Shown here: in pieces, positions 36,022 to 43,278 of the stretch | Position numbering within the stretch: the stretch's first letter is position 1 | How the letters are laid out: the number at the start of each line of letters is the position of its first letter | From: UBA7236 sp964463165 | GTDB taxonomy: Bacteria > Bacteroidota > Bacteroidia > Chitinophagales > BACL12 | Assembly: GCA_964463165.1 (NCBI GenBank) | Contig: CAYXBK010000005.1 | Span: forward strand, 171,453-235,452 | Direction: 5' to 3' | DNA length: 64,000 bases | Made by a program: the position numbers and the translations under genes | Notes under the pieces: model-generated | What the model was told of the DNA's origin: nothing | The model's input: only the letters and a program-made list of their open reading frames with translations | Database searches by the model: none

Positions 36022-37197
36022 ATGGCTAAAAAGATACCAGAACACCATGGTGTAATTAATTTTAAAGAAATACCAGCTGCAAATAAAGGTGGCGATGGTC
36101 AAGATCGATTTGAGCAATTTGCATGCGAGTTTTTAAAAACAAAAGGCTTAAAAATAGTTTCTCGTCCTGATCGGGGAGCAGATGGAGGTAAGGATATTAT
36201 TGTTAGCCATACTGGCAAGACTGGGGATATAGAAATTAATTACTTGGTTAGTTGTAAACATTCAACACAAGGAAAAGCAGTTGGAGTTAATGATGAACTA
36301 GATGTGCCTGGTCGTTTGGCACATCACAAATGTGACGGATTTATTGGTATATATTCAACGATTGCATCATCTGCTTTGCAAAACAGACTTTCAGCATCTG
36401 GTATAAAACACTCTATTTATGATGGTGTTCGCATTGAACAAGAAATTTTAGAATGTAATGATAAAGTCATAAATAGATTGTTGCATTCTTTCTTTCCAAA
36501 CTCATATGAAAAATATAAGGAAACAAAATCAATCATCTCGCATCAAAAGGAAGGAAAGTCGTCACGTAAAAAACAACTTACCGAAGATGAGATATTTAGG
36601 ATCACGACAACAGCAATAATTTTACTTGAGATAGAAAAAATACAGGAAGAATTCTCAGGTTCAGGTGATGAAAATAAATTGATTTCTAAGCTAGATAAAT
36701 ATTCTCGTTATAACAACGAAATAGTTGCTAATAGAGTACTAGAAATTTTAGATAGAATGGCAGATGGAACAAGAAGCGGGATGCCTGACGAGGTGGCAGC
36801 GTCAATTTTTTTCTCAATTTTATCGTTTTATCCATCTTCTTATGGAGCGTCATTAAAAGTGCTTACTGAATTGGGTAAAAGATGTATTAATATGGGGTTC
36901 AGCATGGCGTATGATGCTTTTATTTATTTAAATGATATTAAAGTTGCAGAGTGGGGATTAAATATCCTTAAGTTTATTTATAGAGAAACAAAACGAAAAA
37001 AAATGTTTGAATTGAAAAAAGAAGTCCATCGTCAGTATGCAGAACTTGAAAATATTCTTGGGAGACCTGAACGGAATGATCTTCAATATGCCAAAGATTT
37101 AGTCAAAGTATTCAAAGATGATTTGGACTCTAATGATTTAAGTTTTCCTGTGTTGCCCCCTCATCTCCACAAATTAAAATGGGGTGAAGATATTTAA
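36022..37197 (+). CDS. Mrr-like PD-(D/E)xK restriction endonuclease domain protein
   Basis: The 391-residue protein has an N-terminal nuclease domain (about 25-165): F-E-Q-F-A-C-E-F-L (Glu31), R-G-A-D-G-G-K-D-I (Asp58), and L-V-S-C-K-H, where Ser-Cys-Lys replaces the usual Glu/Gln-x-Lys, then G-F-I-G-I-Y-S-T. This variant core occurs in defence-associated nucleases. Residues ~185-391 are helical and unrecognised and may sense or bind a partner. It follows the E2-E1-JAB gene by 152 bp in the same direction and is the likely effector of the set. It faces the TraG-type gene with a 2-bp gap. Confidence 0.78.
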   Translation: MAKKIPEHHGVINFKEIPAANKGGDGQDRFEQFACEFLKTKGLKIVSRPDRGADGGKDIIVSHTGKTGDIEINYLVSCKHSTQGKAVGVNDELDVPGRLAHHKCDGFIGIYSTIASSALQNRLSASGIKHSIYDGVRIEQEILECNDKVINRLLHSFFPNSYEKYKETKSIISHQKEGKSSRKKQLTEDEIFRITTTAIILLEIEKIQEEFSGSGDENKLISKLDKYSRYNNEIVANRVLEILDRMADGTRSGMPDEVAASIFFSILSFYPSSYGASLKVLTELGKRCINMGFSMAYDAFIYLNDIKVAEWGLNILKFIYRETKRKKMFELKKEVHRQYAELENILGRPERNDLQYAKDLVKVFKDDLDSNDLSFPVLPPHLHKLKWGEDI

Positions 37198-37199
37198 GT

Positions 37200-38366
37200 C
37201 TAAAGTGTTCTTGAGCTAAAAGGCTGACTTGAGATACCATCAATCATTAATTTTAAATACATTTCAAATTTCGGCAGCGAAATCAGATCATTTTTATTAA
37301 ATATCGGTTCAAATTCATTTTCCAATAGTTCTGCATCAGTAATTCCAACCCTAAAACAAATAATTGTTCCTACATTTCCGAAAATGGAAGATTTAATATC
37401 ATCGTGAAGTTGTTCGATGTACTGGTGTGCAAGAAAAAGGGATAATCCGTATTTTCTTGCCTCCGCTAAAATATCTGCAAAAGCAAGAGATAAAAACGAA
37501 TGCGCCTCATCGACATATAAATAAAATGGTATTCTCTTATCCTTTTCCATTTTCCCGCGGTATAACGCACTTAGTTGAATTGCTGTAACTAAAATACTAC
37601 CAATTATTGTTGATGCATCTTCACCAATTTGTCCTTTCGAAAGATTTGCAATAAGGATTTTGCTCTCATCCATTACTTGCGACATTCTGAAGCTTGATGT
37701 CTGTTGACCCAGTATTTTTTTTATTGGCGCACTGGAAATAAATACGCCGACTTTATTTAAAATAGGCGAGATAACTTCACTCCTAAATGGTGTCGTATAT
37801 TTATCATATTCTTTTCGCCAAAACGAAATAATAAAATCATCAGTTATTTTTTCTAAAATAGTTTCTCGAAAATCTTTGTCTGTGAGAAGAGGTTGAATAT
37901 CTAGCAAGGTTGCTCTCGGATATTGCAATAAAGTTAAAATAGAAAAGCGTAAAATATATTCTAGACGCGGACCCCAGGAATCTGACCATATCTTTTTAAA
38001 TGTTGAAATTAATCCGGAAGTAACGAGATGATGAAAATTGGGGTGAACAGCATGTAGTGGATTAAAGGCAATAGAATTTTTCGTGTCAGCCGGATTTATA
38101 TAAACCAAATCTTTTTTCCGAGATTCAGGAATTTGCTCTAAAAGGTATTTAGCAACATCACCATGTGGGTCAACTATTCCGCATCCTTTTCCTTTAGTTA
38201 TATCGGATAAAGCCATTTGTTGGAGTAAAGTAGATTTGCCCATGCCAGTTTTACCTAAGCAATAAATATGGCCTAACCGATCTTGATCCTTTATTCCAAA
38301 AGGTATATTTTGATTTCTCCAATTTGTTACGCCGATAGGTGTAATTTCAAAATCTTCCATGCTCAT
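37200..38366 (-). CDS. TraG/VirD4-type DNA-translocation ATPase, probably shortened
   Basis: The 388-residue AAA+ protein has Walker A G-K-T-G-M-G-K-S-T, then I-V-D-P-H-G-D, and Walker B with Y-L-Y-V-D-E-A-H-S, followed by the sensor region H-Q-Y-I-E-Q-L. This is the soluble motor of conjugative coupling proteins (TraG/VirD4/TraM-recognition type). It lacks N-terminal membrane helices and stops right after P-F-S-S-R-T-L, where related proteins usually continue, 2 bp from the convergent nuclease stop. The end may have been cut when the nuclease cassette moved in. It could mobilise the island with help in trans. Confidence 0.75.
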   Translation of the reverse strand: MSMEDFEITPIGVTNWRNQNIPFGIKDQDRLGHIYCLGKTGMGKSTLLQQMALSDITKGKGCGIVDPHGDVAKYLLEQIPESRKKDLVYINPADTKNSIAFNPLHAVHPNFHHLVTSGLISTFKKIWSDSWGPRLEYILRFSILTLLQYPRATLLDIQPLLTDKDFRETILEKITDDFIISFWRKEYDKYTTPFRSEVISPILNKVGVFISSAPIKKILGQQTSSFRMSQVMDESKILIANLSKGQIGEDASTIIGSILVTAIQLSALYRGKMEKDKRIPFYLYVDEAHSFLSLAFADILAEARKYGLSLFLAHQYIEQLHDDIKSSIFGNVGTIICFRVGITDAELLENEFEPIFNKNDLISLPKFEMYLKLMIDGISSQPFSSRTL

Positions 38367-38410
38367 TCATAGAGCATATTTTAAAACGTTATTTATAAGT
38401 ATCATCGACA

Positions 38411-38428
38411 TTCCACCGAAGTAGGTTA
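38411..38428. promoter_or_regulatory. Decayed copy of the island palindrome (minus orientation)
   Basis: Read on the minus strand this is TAACC-TACTTC-GGTGG, matching the N6 spacer of the other copies exactly but with altered arms; outer bases CGAC/GTCG extend the pairing (38406-38435). It lies about 45 bp before the TraG-type gene and about 70 bp before the plus-strand gene at 38500. Confidence 0.5.
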
Positions 38429-38472
38429 AAAGTCGATTATACAAAAGGGTAAAACATTAATCCACAATAGGG

Positions 38473-38496
38473 GTACTCACAAATCGATTTGAGTAC
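38473..38496. promoter_or_regulatory. Hairpin just before the recombinase operon start
   Basis: CAAATC/GATTTG (38480-38491) is a perfect 12-bp palindrome flanked by GTACT (38473-38477) and AGTAC (38492-38496) with a 2-nt bulge. It ends 3 nt before the ATG at 38500, so it could be an operator or mask the start codon in mRNA. Confidence 0.45.
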
Positions 38497-38499
38497 GTT

Positions 38500-38688
38500 A
38501 TGGTAGAAATATCAGGAAAAAAACAGATTATAAAGGAAGAGCCCTTTTCAGAGGAAACTTTGAAGTCCCTCTACCAATTAGGGGAGATTCTCAGGCAAAT
38601 TCATACAAGAGTTATTTCTGAAGGATATGTTTTCAAAGACGATAAATTTATCTTACTCCATGACCAATCAGAAAGCAAAAATAAATGA
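38500..38688 (+). CDS. Small protein overlapping the second recombinase
   Basis: The 62-residue, charged, helical protein ends S-E-S-K-N-K and overlaps the recombinase start by about 29 bp in another frame, which suggests translational coupling. I recognise no family. Possibly a directionality or regulatory partner of the recombinase, but nothing in the sequence proves this. Confidence 0.5.
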   Translation: MVEISGKKQIIKEEPFSEETLKSLYQLGEILRQIHTRVISEGYVFKDDKFILLHDQSESKNK

Positions 38689-40438
38689 GAATTGTAAAGA
38701 CATCATTTTACAGAAAATAAAATCTGGTGAATACCGGCAGTGTTATTTAATTTATAACAGAAAAAGCACTGATGAACCAGAAAATCAAAAAAATTCAATT
38801 AAATATCAAAAAGCAGAGAATACTCGGTTTGCTTTTAAAGAGCATTTAAACATTGCTCCTATTTCAATTCAGGGATTTTGTTTGGATGGGATTATTTCAG
38901 AAAAACATTCTGGTTTCAAAGAGGATTCGGAATTAGTTTTTAGCGAAGAAGGAATGGTAAAATACCGAATTGAGCGTCCCAAATTCTATCAACTAGTTCG
39001 ATATTTAAATGCAGGATATTTCAAAGGTGTAATTATCCTCTGCTGGGATCGTGCAAGTCGCAATAAGGGTGATGATACAATAATCCATAAATTAATAAAG
39101 CAAGGAGTAGATTTTAGATTTACCCTTGCTATTTATGATAAAACAAGCTCTGGTGCCTTACATATGGACATTGACGGTGCGTTTGCTGAACACCATTCCA
39201 GAGTCACCAGTGAAAAGGTCAAAATCAACCTACGGAATAAGCGAGAGCAGGGCTATTGCACCTTTAAAGCCCCTGTTGGGTATCTTAACCCAGGTTCAAT
39301 GGAAAACAAGCCTGTAGACCCCATCAGAGCCCCCATAATAGCCCGCTTGTATGAAAGGTATGCGACTGGTGAATGGAGCCTTGCTGATCTTGCCCGTTGG
39401 GCTACAGAGCAGGGCTTTACCATGCAGCCGGCAAGACGAAGGCGAACTGAAGAAGAAAAGTTGGAAGCCGATGAAGGTGATGATGAAAATAAAATTGAAC
39501 CTATTGCAAGACCTCCGACATTTAACAGAATTCATAAAATTCTCACAAATCGATTTTATATAGGTGAAGTGAAAAATAATGAAGGTCAATATATAAAAAG
39601 CAAAAGTCATGATGCAATCGTTTCACCTGAGCAATTTATTCGAGTTCAGAATATACTTAATAAAAAAAAGGTTAGTGCTCACTATGCTCAACGTTTGCAA
39701 TATCCTTTAAGAGGAATGGTACGTTGCCGTGGTTGTGAAAGAACATATACTCCATATCTTCAAAAAGGCATTACCTATTATGGTTGCCGATGCGCAAAAG
39801 GATGTGAGAATACCTTTAGAAATTCAAACTTAAATGAGATTTTTAAATTAACTGGTGATTTAATTCAAAGTCTCTCACTTACTGATGCTGAACTTGAGTT
39901 TATTGATAAAAATACAAAGGAGGATATTGCTGAAATAGAAGCAAAGCAGAAAAATCAATTTGAGGAAAATACGAGAAGAAAAAAGCGATTAATCGAAGAT
40001 CTTACTTACCTACAAGAAAATAAACTTATTTTATTAAAATCTGGTGCATATTCACCAGAAGGCATTGCGTTGGAGGAAGAGCGAATAAATAATCAAATAA
40101 CTTTTATTCAAGGTTCAGAGATTAATTCAAGTGCTTCGATAAAAGAAACGGTGGAGAATTTTGTAAAACTTTCCGAACTTCTAAAAACCCTTTATTTACA
40201 TTATGAATTTGCAAATCCCTATGAAAAAGAACAAATGATCAAAACCATCTTTTCCGAACTTTATCTTTTTGGAAAAGACTTGAAATATAAATGTAAAAAC
40301 GGTTTCCAGGCACTTGAAAACCGTTTTATCCCTGTATGTGCCCAAACAACTTGGCTTTCCGAACTTTCTAAAAATTCAAGCTATATACGTGAGAGTATAC
40401 ATGAATTAGAACAATTCACAAACCAAGTTGAGAATTAA
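38660..40438 (+). CDS. Second large serine recombinase
   Basis: The protein is 592 residues from the ATG at 38660, which gives a normal start, rather than the earlier ATG at 38627. It has the resolvase core with Y-N-R-K-S-T-D (catalytic Ser36) and W-D-R-A-S-R-N, then the recombinase domain (F-K-A-P-V-G-Y-L-N), a zinc ribbon (C-R-G-C-E-R, then C-R-C-A-K-G-C) and a coiled-coil tail (about 440-520). It differs strongly from the integrase at 23901, so the two act on different sites. It probably belongs to an older element now nested in, or fused to, the island. A hairpin terminator follows. Confidence 0.88.
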   Translation: MTNQKAKINENCKDIILQKIKSGEYRQCYLIYNRKSTDEPENQKNSIKYQKAENTRFAFKEHLNIAPISIQGFCLDGIISEKHSGFKEDSELVFSEEGMVKYRIERPKFYQLVRYLNAGYFKGVIILCWDRASRNKGDDTIIHKLIKQGVDFRFTLAIYDKTSSGALHMDIDGAFAEHHSRVTSEKVKINLRNKREQGYCTFKAPVGYLNPGSMENKPVDPIRAPIIARLYERYATGEWSLADLARWATEQGFTMQPARRRRTEEEKLEADEGDDENKIEPIARPPTFNRIHKILTNRFYIGEVKNNEGQYIKSKSHDAIVSPEQFIRVQNILNKKKVSAHYAQRLQYPLRGMVRCRGCERTYTPYLQKGITYYGCRCAKGCENTFRNSNLNEIFKLTGDLIQSLSLTDAELEFIDKNTKEDIAEIEAKQKNQFEENTRRKKRLIEDLTYLQENKLILLKSGAYSPEGIALEEERINNQITFIQGSEINSSASIKETVENFVKLSELLKTLYLHYEFANPYEKEQMIKTIFSELYLFGKDLKYKCKNGFQALENRFIPVCAQTTWLSELSKNSSYIRESIHELEQFTNQVEN

Positions 40439-40440
40439 AA

Positions 40441-40473
40441 GATAAAACCATGATACTTGATCATGGCTTTATC
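40441..40473 (+). terminator. Hairpin terminator after the second recombinase
   Basis: Arms 40441-40454 and 40460-40473 pair over 14 bp with one G-T wobble, 5-nt loop; it starts 2 bp after the recombinase stop codon. Confidence 0.75.
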
Positions 40474-40604
40474 CTATAAAAACATCATTTCGTTTAAGGA
40501 AACGGGTAGCTTTGCAAACCGCCTTATTAAGAATATCAATTAAACTTTTAATGTCAAGTCCGCGGGTTTATGATTTTTGAGTTTCAAAAAAGTTATTCAC
40601 AGAT

Positions 40605-40622
40605 TTCACCTACTTAGGTGAA
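40605..40622. promoter_or_regulatory. Palindrome TTCACCTACTTAGGTGAA before the XRE gene
   Basis: Perfect 8-bp arms around a CT centre, 46 bp before the regulator's ATG. A DnaA-box-like TTATTCACA lies just upstream (40593-40601). The placement fits autoregulation by the XRE protein. Confidence 0.65.
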
Positions 40623-40668
40623 AGTACCACCCTTACTTGGTTTTAAACTATTTGATATTTTTTATTTC

Positions 40669-40950
40669 ATGAGCGAAGAAAAAAATGTATTGAAAAATAA
40701 TTTATTAAGGTATCGTTTATTGTTTGGCTACTCTCAGCGTGAAATTGCGTATATGTTGGGATTAAATTCAACGAGTGTTATAGGTCGATGGGAGCAAGGT
40801 CTTGCTGCTCCCGATTTAGAAAATGCAATGAGACTGTCAGTTATTTATAAGACCTTAACTGAGGAACTATATTTTGATCTAAGAAAGTCAATTATAAACG
40901 AATTCACCATAAAGGACAAGAAAGATCTAAGGGACACCAATCCGCCATAA
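40669..40950 (+). CDS. XRE-family helix-turn-helix regulator
   Basis: The 93-residue protein starts at the ATG at 40669; the frame is open 17 codons earlier, but that would cover the upstream palindrome. The HTH reads Y-S-Q-R-E-I-A-Y-M-L-G-L-N-S-T-S-V-I-G-R (about residues 21-40) followed by W-E-Q-G-L-A-A-P-D, typical of Cro/CI-type repressors. It is the only DNA-binding regulator in the island and the natural candidate to bind the TCACC-N6-GGTGA palindromes, including the one before its own gene. Confidence 0.83.
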   Translation: MSEEKNVLKNNLLRYRLLFGYSQREIAYMLGLNSTSVIGRWEQGLAAPDLENAMRLSVIYKTLTEELYFDLRKSIINEFTIKDKKDLRDTNPP

Positions 40951-41083
40951 TTGCAATGTCGGTTAGAAATATTATTAGAACATTATTAGTTAATTGGGAA
41001 AATAAATTTTAACAGAAAAAAGTATATCGAACGAACGATATATAAATATAAACGTACGACGGTAAGTGAGGTTTTCCACAAAA

Positions 41084-41101
41084 TCCACCTACTTCGGTTA
41101 A
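41084..41101. promoter_or_regulatory. Imperfect island palindrome before the 41108 gene
   Basis: TCCACC-TACTTC-GGTTAA, with TTTTCCACA (DnaA-box-like) at 41072-41080. It ends 6 nt before the ATG, so if functional it would overlap the translation start region. Confidence 0.5.
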
Positions 41102-41107
41102 ATTACC

Positions 41108-41335
41108 ATGAGTACAAAACAAACAGCCTTAGCATATGAACTCGCCGATGCCTTGAATGATAAAAAATCAATAGAGTTTTATTTAGCACTTGTGCAAAAG
41201 TACAGCGAAGAATTTCTTAGAGAGAAATTACAAATCGTAATGGCAACTGCTGAAGATAAAATCACACGAAGCAGAGCTGCTTACTTTAATTATCTTGTTA
41301 CTAAAAATGGTAAACGCCACAATTTTGGGAATTAG
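41108..41335 (+). CDS. Small conserved-looking element protein
   Basis: The 75-residue helical protein contains L-A-D-A-L-N-D-K-K-S-I-E-F-Y-L-A-L and K-I-T-R-S-R-A-A-Y-F-N-Y-L-V. I have seen this type beside phage and plasmid replication genes but cannot name a function. Its 3' end overlaps the start of the RuvC-like gene, so the two are probably translated together. Confidence 0.6.
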   Translation: MSTKQTALAYELADALNDKKSIEFYLALVQKYSEEFLREKLQIVMATAEDKITRSRAAYFNYLVTKNGKRHNFGN

Positions 41336-41804
41336 CGTTGGAACATGGCAGTGTGGTGTAGCCGTACTGAGAAACGGAACACTTGTTGATTGGAAGGCAA
41401 AATCTTACAAAGGAGTATGGTCAGAAAACAAACTTAATCGCATTGTCCGTTCCCTTGAAAAAATGATCGACAGATATGGTGTGAAAAAGATCGGATGTAA
41501 AGTAGCGCTTCAAATAAGAACCTACAAAATAGATTCAATTGTTGCTGCTCTAAAAGAGGTCGCAAAACAAAGGGATATTTCATTTTGCATCACCTATATC
41601 GAAGAACTGAAGGCAATTGAGCATGTTCAAATTCCGAACAAGGAGATATACGCAGAGCATTTGTCCAGATTATATCCAGAACTTACTCCAATGCTACGGA
41701 GGCATAGGAAAGTTAAAACAGTGTATTACCATAGAGTTTTTGAAGCTGTAGGTGCAGCACTTAATTGCTACAAAGAACAGCAAACTGCAGACAATCGAGG
41801 TTGA
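41307..41804 (+). CDS. RuvC-like RNase H-fold protein A, first catalytic Asp replaced
   Basis: The 165-residue protein (ATG at 41295 also possible) begins M-V-N-A-T-I-L-G-I-S-V-G-T, like the first strand of RuvC/YqgF (I-L-G-I-D-P-G-S), but with Ser at position 10 in place of the catalytic Asp. The terminal helix Y-Y-H-R-V-F-E-A-V-G-A-A-L-N-C parallels the last RuvC helix. It is clearly paralogous to the gene at 42547 (shared W-K-x-K-S-Y-K-G). Loss of the Asp suggests a non-catalytic DNA-junction binder, or chemistry unlike RuvC. Confidence 0.6.
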   Translation: MVNATILGISVGTWQCGVAVLRNGTLVDWKAKSYKGVWSENKLNRIVRSLEKMIDRYGVKKIGCKVALQIRTYKIDSIVAALKEVAKQRDISFCITYIEELKAIEHVQIPNKEIYAEHLSRLYPELTPMLRRHRKVKTVYYHRVFEAVGAALNCYKEQQTADNRG

Positions 41805-41819
41805 TTGTCTGTTATGCTT

Positions 41820-42290
41820 TTATATGCTCCCTAGAAGATTTCCGAAACAAGATCCTTTCGCCATGTCAAATTCAATTTCGCAAAATATACGACTTGATAT
41901 TTTTCGAACTGAAACCATTTTCATCCGTGCACGAATAGGTAGATTTTTTTTATAAATCACCTTTTTCATTTTAATGACAATATTCCCAAAAAATATATTC
42001 CGCTCAAGCATTCGCTTCTCATATTCATCGTAATGTATCAATTTTGTAACCATAGGAAAATTTTTATCGGCAGCGCATTTGGACATAAGGACATATGCAA
42101 GTTGGGACAGATACAAATTGATTTGGGTATTATTGACATATCCAGAATCTTGTTTTACAAATGGGTAAATGAATGGTATTAATTCCGCTTCAATTTCGCC
42201 CGCTACGTATTTTACATCTTTAATTAGCTTGTATTCGTCTAAATACGTGGCTAAAAATCGATCTATTTCTTGGTTGGAAAGTTCCTCCAT
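41820..42290 (-). CDS. Possible hotdog-fold (FcoT-like) protein
   Basis: The 156-residue protein has a central segment Y-V-N-N-T-Q-I-N-L-Y-L-S-Q-L-A-Y-V-L-M-S-K that looks like the long helix of hotdog thioesterases, with strands on either side. This is a weak, pattern-based suggestion. It is the only minus-strand gene in this part of the island and is convergent with the RuvC-like gene A. Catalytic residues cannot be assigned. Confidence 0.45.
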   Translation of the reverse strand: MEELSNQEIDRFLATYLDEYKLIKDVKYVAGEIEAELIPFIYPFVKQDSGYVNNTQINLYLSQLAYVLMSKCAADKNFPMVTKLIHYDEYEKRMLERNIFFGNIVIKMKKVIYKKNLPIRARMKMVSVRKISSRIFCEIEFDMAKGSCFGNLLGSI

Positions 42291-42546
42291 ATTGTCAGTT
42301 TGCTTTTAATTGCTAATACGTACTGAAAGATACGGAAATCAACCTTTTTTGTCAATGGTATCTTATAAAAGCTGCGAAATCCACAGGTACCCACCTTATG
42401 CAATCTTTTCCTTCCTGTTACCCTTTGATTGTACAATAGGGTCGATATTATTTAGTATAGCCATTATGGATCTCAAGCACCTTAATTACAAAATCTGTAT
42501 TTTGTAATATTTCACTTCAATAGTGCTTCTGTTTCCTTTAAAATCT

Positions 42547-43035
42547 ATGAAGGGAGTCACCATTCTTGGAATAAGCCCAGGGTCGCGGTATGTCGGTCTT
42601 GCCATGATTCGCAACGGTGAGCTTCATCAATGGAAAATAAAGTCGTATAAAGGAATTTATGCCCCGGATAAAGTAGATCGTACTCTTGTATACATTGAAA
42701 ATTTAATTATTATGCAAATAGCAAATTCAATTGCTTGCAAGGTTCCGCATCCGAAGCGGACTTCAGCAGTCCTAAATCGAATTATTCAAAGAATTCAGGA
42801 AATGGCTGAGGAGTATAAAATAGATTGCAAAATTTATACTATTGAAGATTTGAAGTCATTATTTAAAATGAAATTTTCAAACAAATATTTATTGGCAGAG
42901 TATGTTGTAAAGAAATTCCCGCAATTAAATGAAATGCTGATTAGAGAAAGAAAAAATAAACACAGGTATCATATCCGAACATTCGAAGCCATTGCCGCCG
43001 GTTTGTGTTACCACAGAGATTGTATTGCAATTTAA
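42547..43035 (+). CDS. RuvC-like RNase H-fold protein B, first catalytic Asp replaced
   Basis: The 162-residue protein starts at the ATG at 42547, which matches the start of paralogue A. The N-terminus M-K-G-V-T-I-L-G-I-S-P-G-S-R-Y-V-G-L-A-M is strikingly RuvC-like except for Ser at position 10 instead of Asp. The last helix reads Y-H-I-R-T-F-E-A-I-A-A-G-L-C-Y, with Glu where RuvC has Asp. The shared motifs with A include R-N-G-x-L-x-x-W-K-x-K-S-Y-K-G. The two genes probably arose by duplication within the element. A strong hairpin follows. Confidence 0.6.
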   Translation: MKGVTILGISPGSRYVGLAMIRNGELHQWKIKSYKGIYAPDKVDRTLVYIENLIIMQIANSIACKVPHPKRTSAVLNRIIQRIQEMAEEYKIDCKIYTIEDLKSLFKMKFSNKYLLAEYVVKKFPQLNEMLIRERKNKHRYHIRTFEAIAAGLCYHRDCIAI

Positions 43036-43048
43036 CAGTTTCCACTGC

Positions 43049-43081
43049 TTAAAAGTCATCAACGGAGTTGATGACTTTTAA
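43049..43081. terminator. Strong bidirectional hairpin terminator
   Basis: Perfect 15-bp arms (43049-43063 and 43067-43081) with a 3-nt GGA loop, 14 bp after the RuvC-like B stop codon. Its A- and T-rich stem ends make it able to act on both strands. Confidence 0.85.
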
Positions 43082-43141
43082 TAAAGGTTTTATAAATTTA
43101 CACTTACAAGATATGTGGACCCGAAAAGGTTAATCAAGCAG

Positions 43142-43166
43142 AGGGCGGTCAAAGGATCGCCCTTTT
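43142..43166 (+). terminator. Second hairpin terminator
   Basis: AGGGCG (43142-43147) pairs with CGCCCT (43158-43163), extended by partly paired bases inside and followed by TTT. It insulates the ardC promoter region from upstream reading. Confidence 0.7.
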
Positions 43167-43180
43167 AGTTTTCCACAAAA

Positions 43181-43198
43181 TTCACCTACTTCGGTGAA
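43181..43198. promoter_or_regulatory. Island palindrome before the ardC-like gene
   Basis: TTCACC-TACTTC-GGTGAA, 80 bp before the ATG at 43279, with DnaA-box-like TTTTCCACA at 43169-43177. The spacer hexamer is identical to that at 41084 and 38411. Confidence 0.65.
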
Positions 43199-43278
43199 TA
43201 GTACACTCCTTACGCTTCATAACTATTTCGCATAGACTATTTAAAGAATTATTCTTTCACAATTAAATCTATGTAGTT

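Noticed and set aside
43100..43165. Possible tRNA-like fold before the ardC-like gene
   Set aside because: Only the terminator stem is convincing; no cloverleaf or TPsiC-like arm could be built.
40605..43198. Palindromes considered as a CRISPR or as terminators
   Set aside because: The copies are hundreds of bases apart before genes, with no T-run, so they fit operators better.
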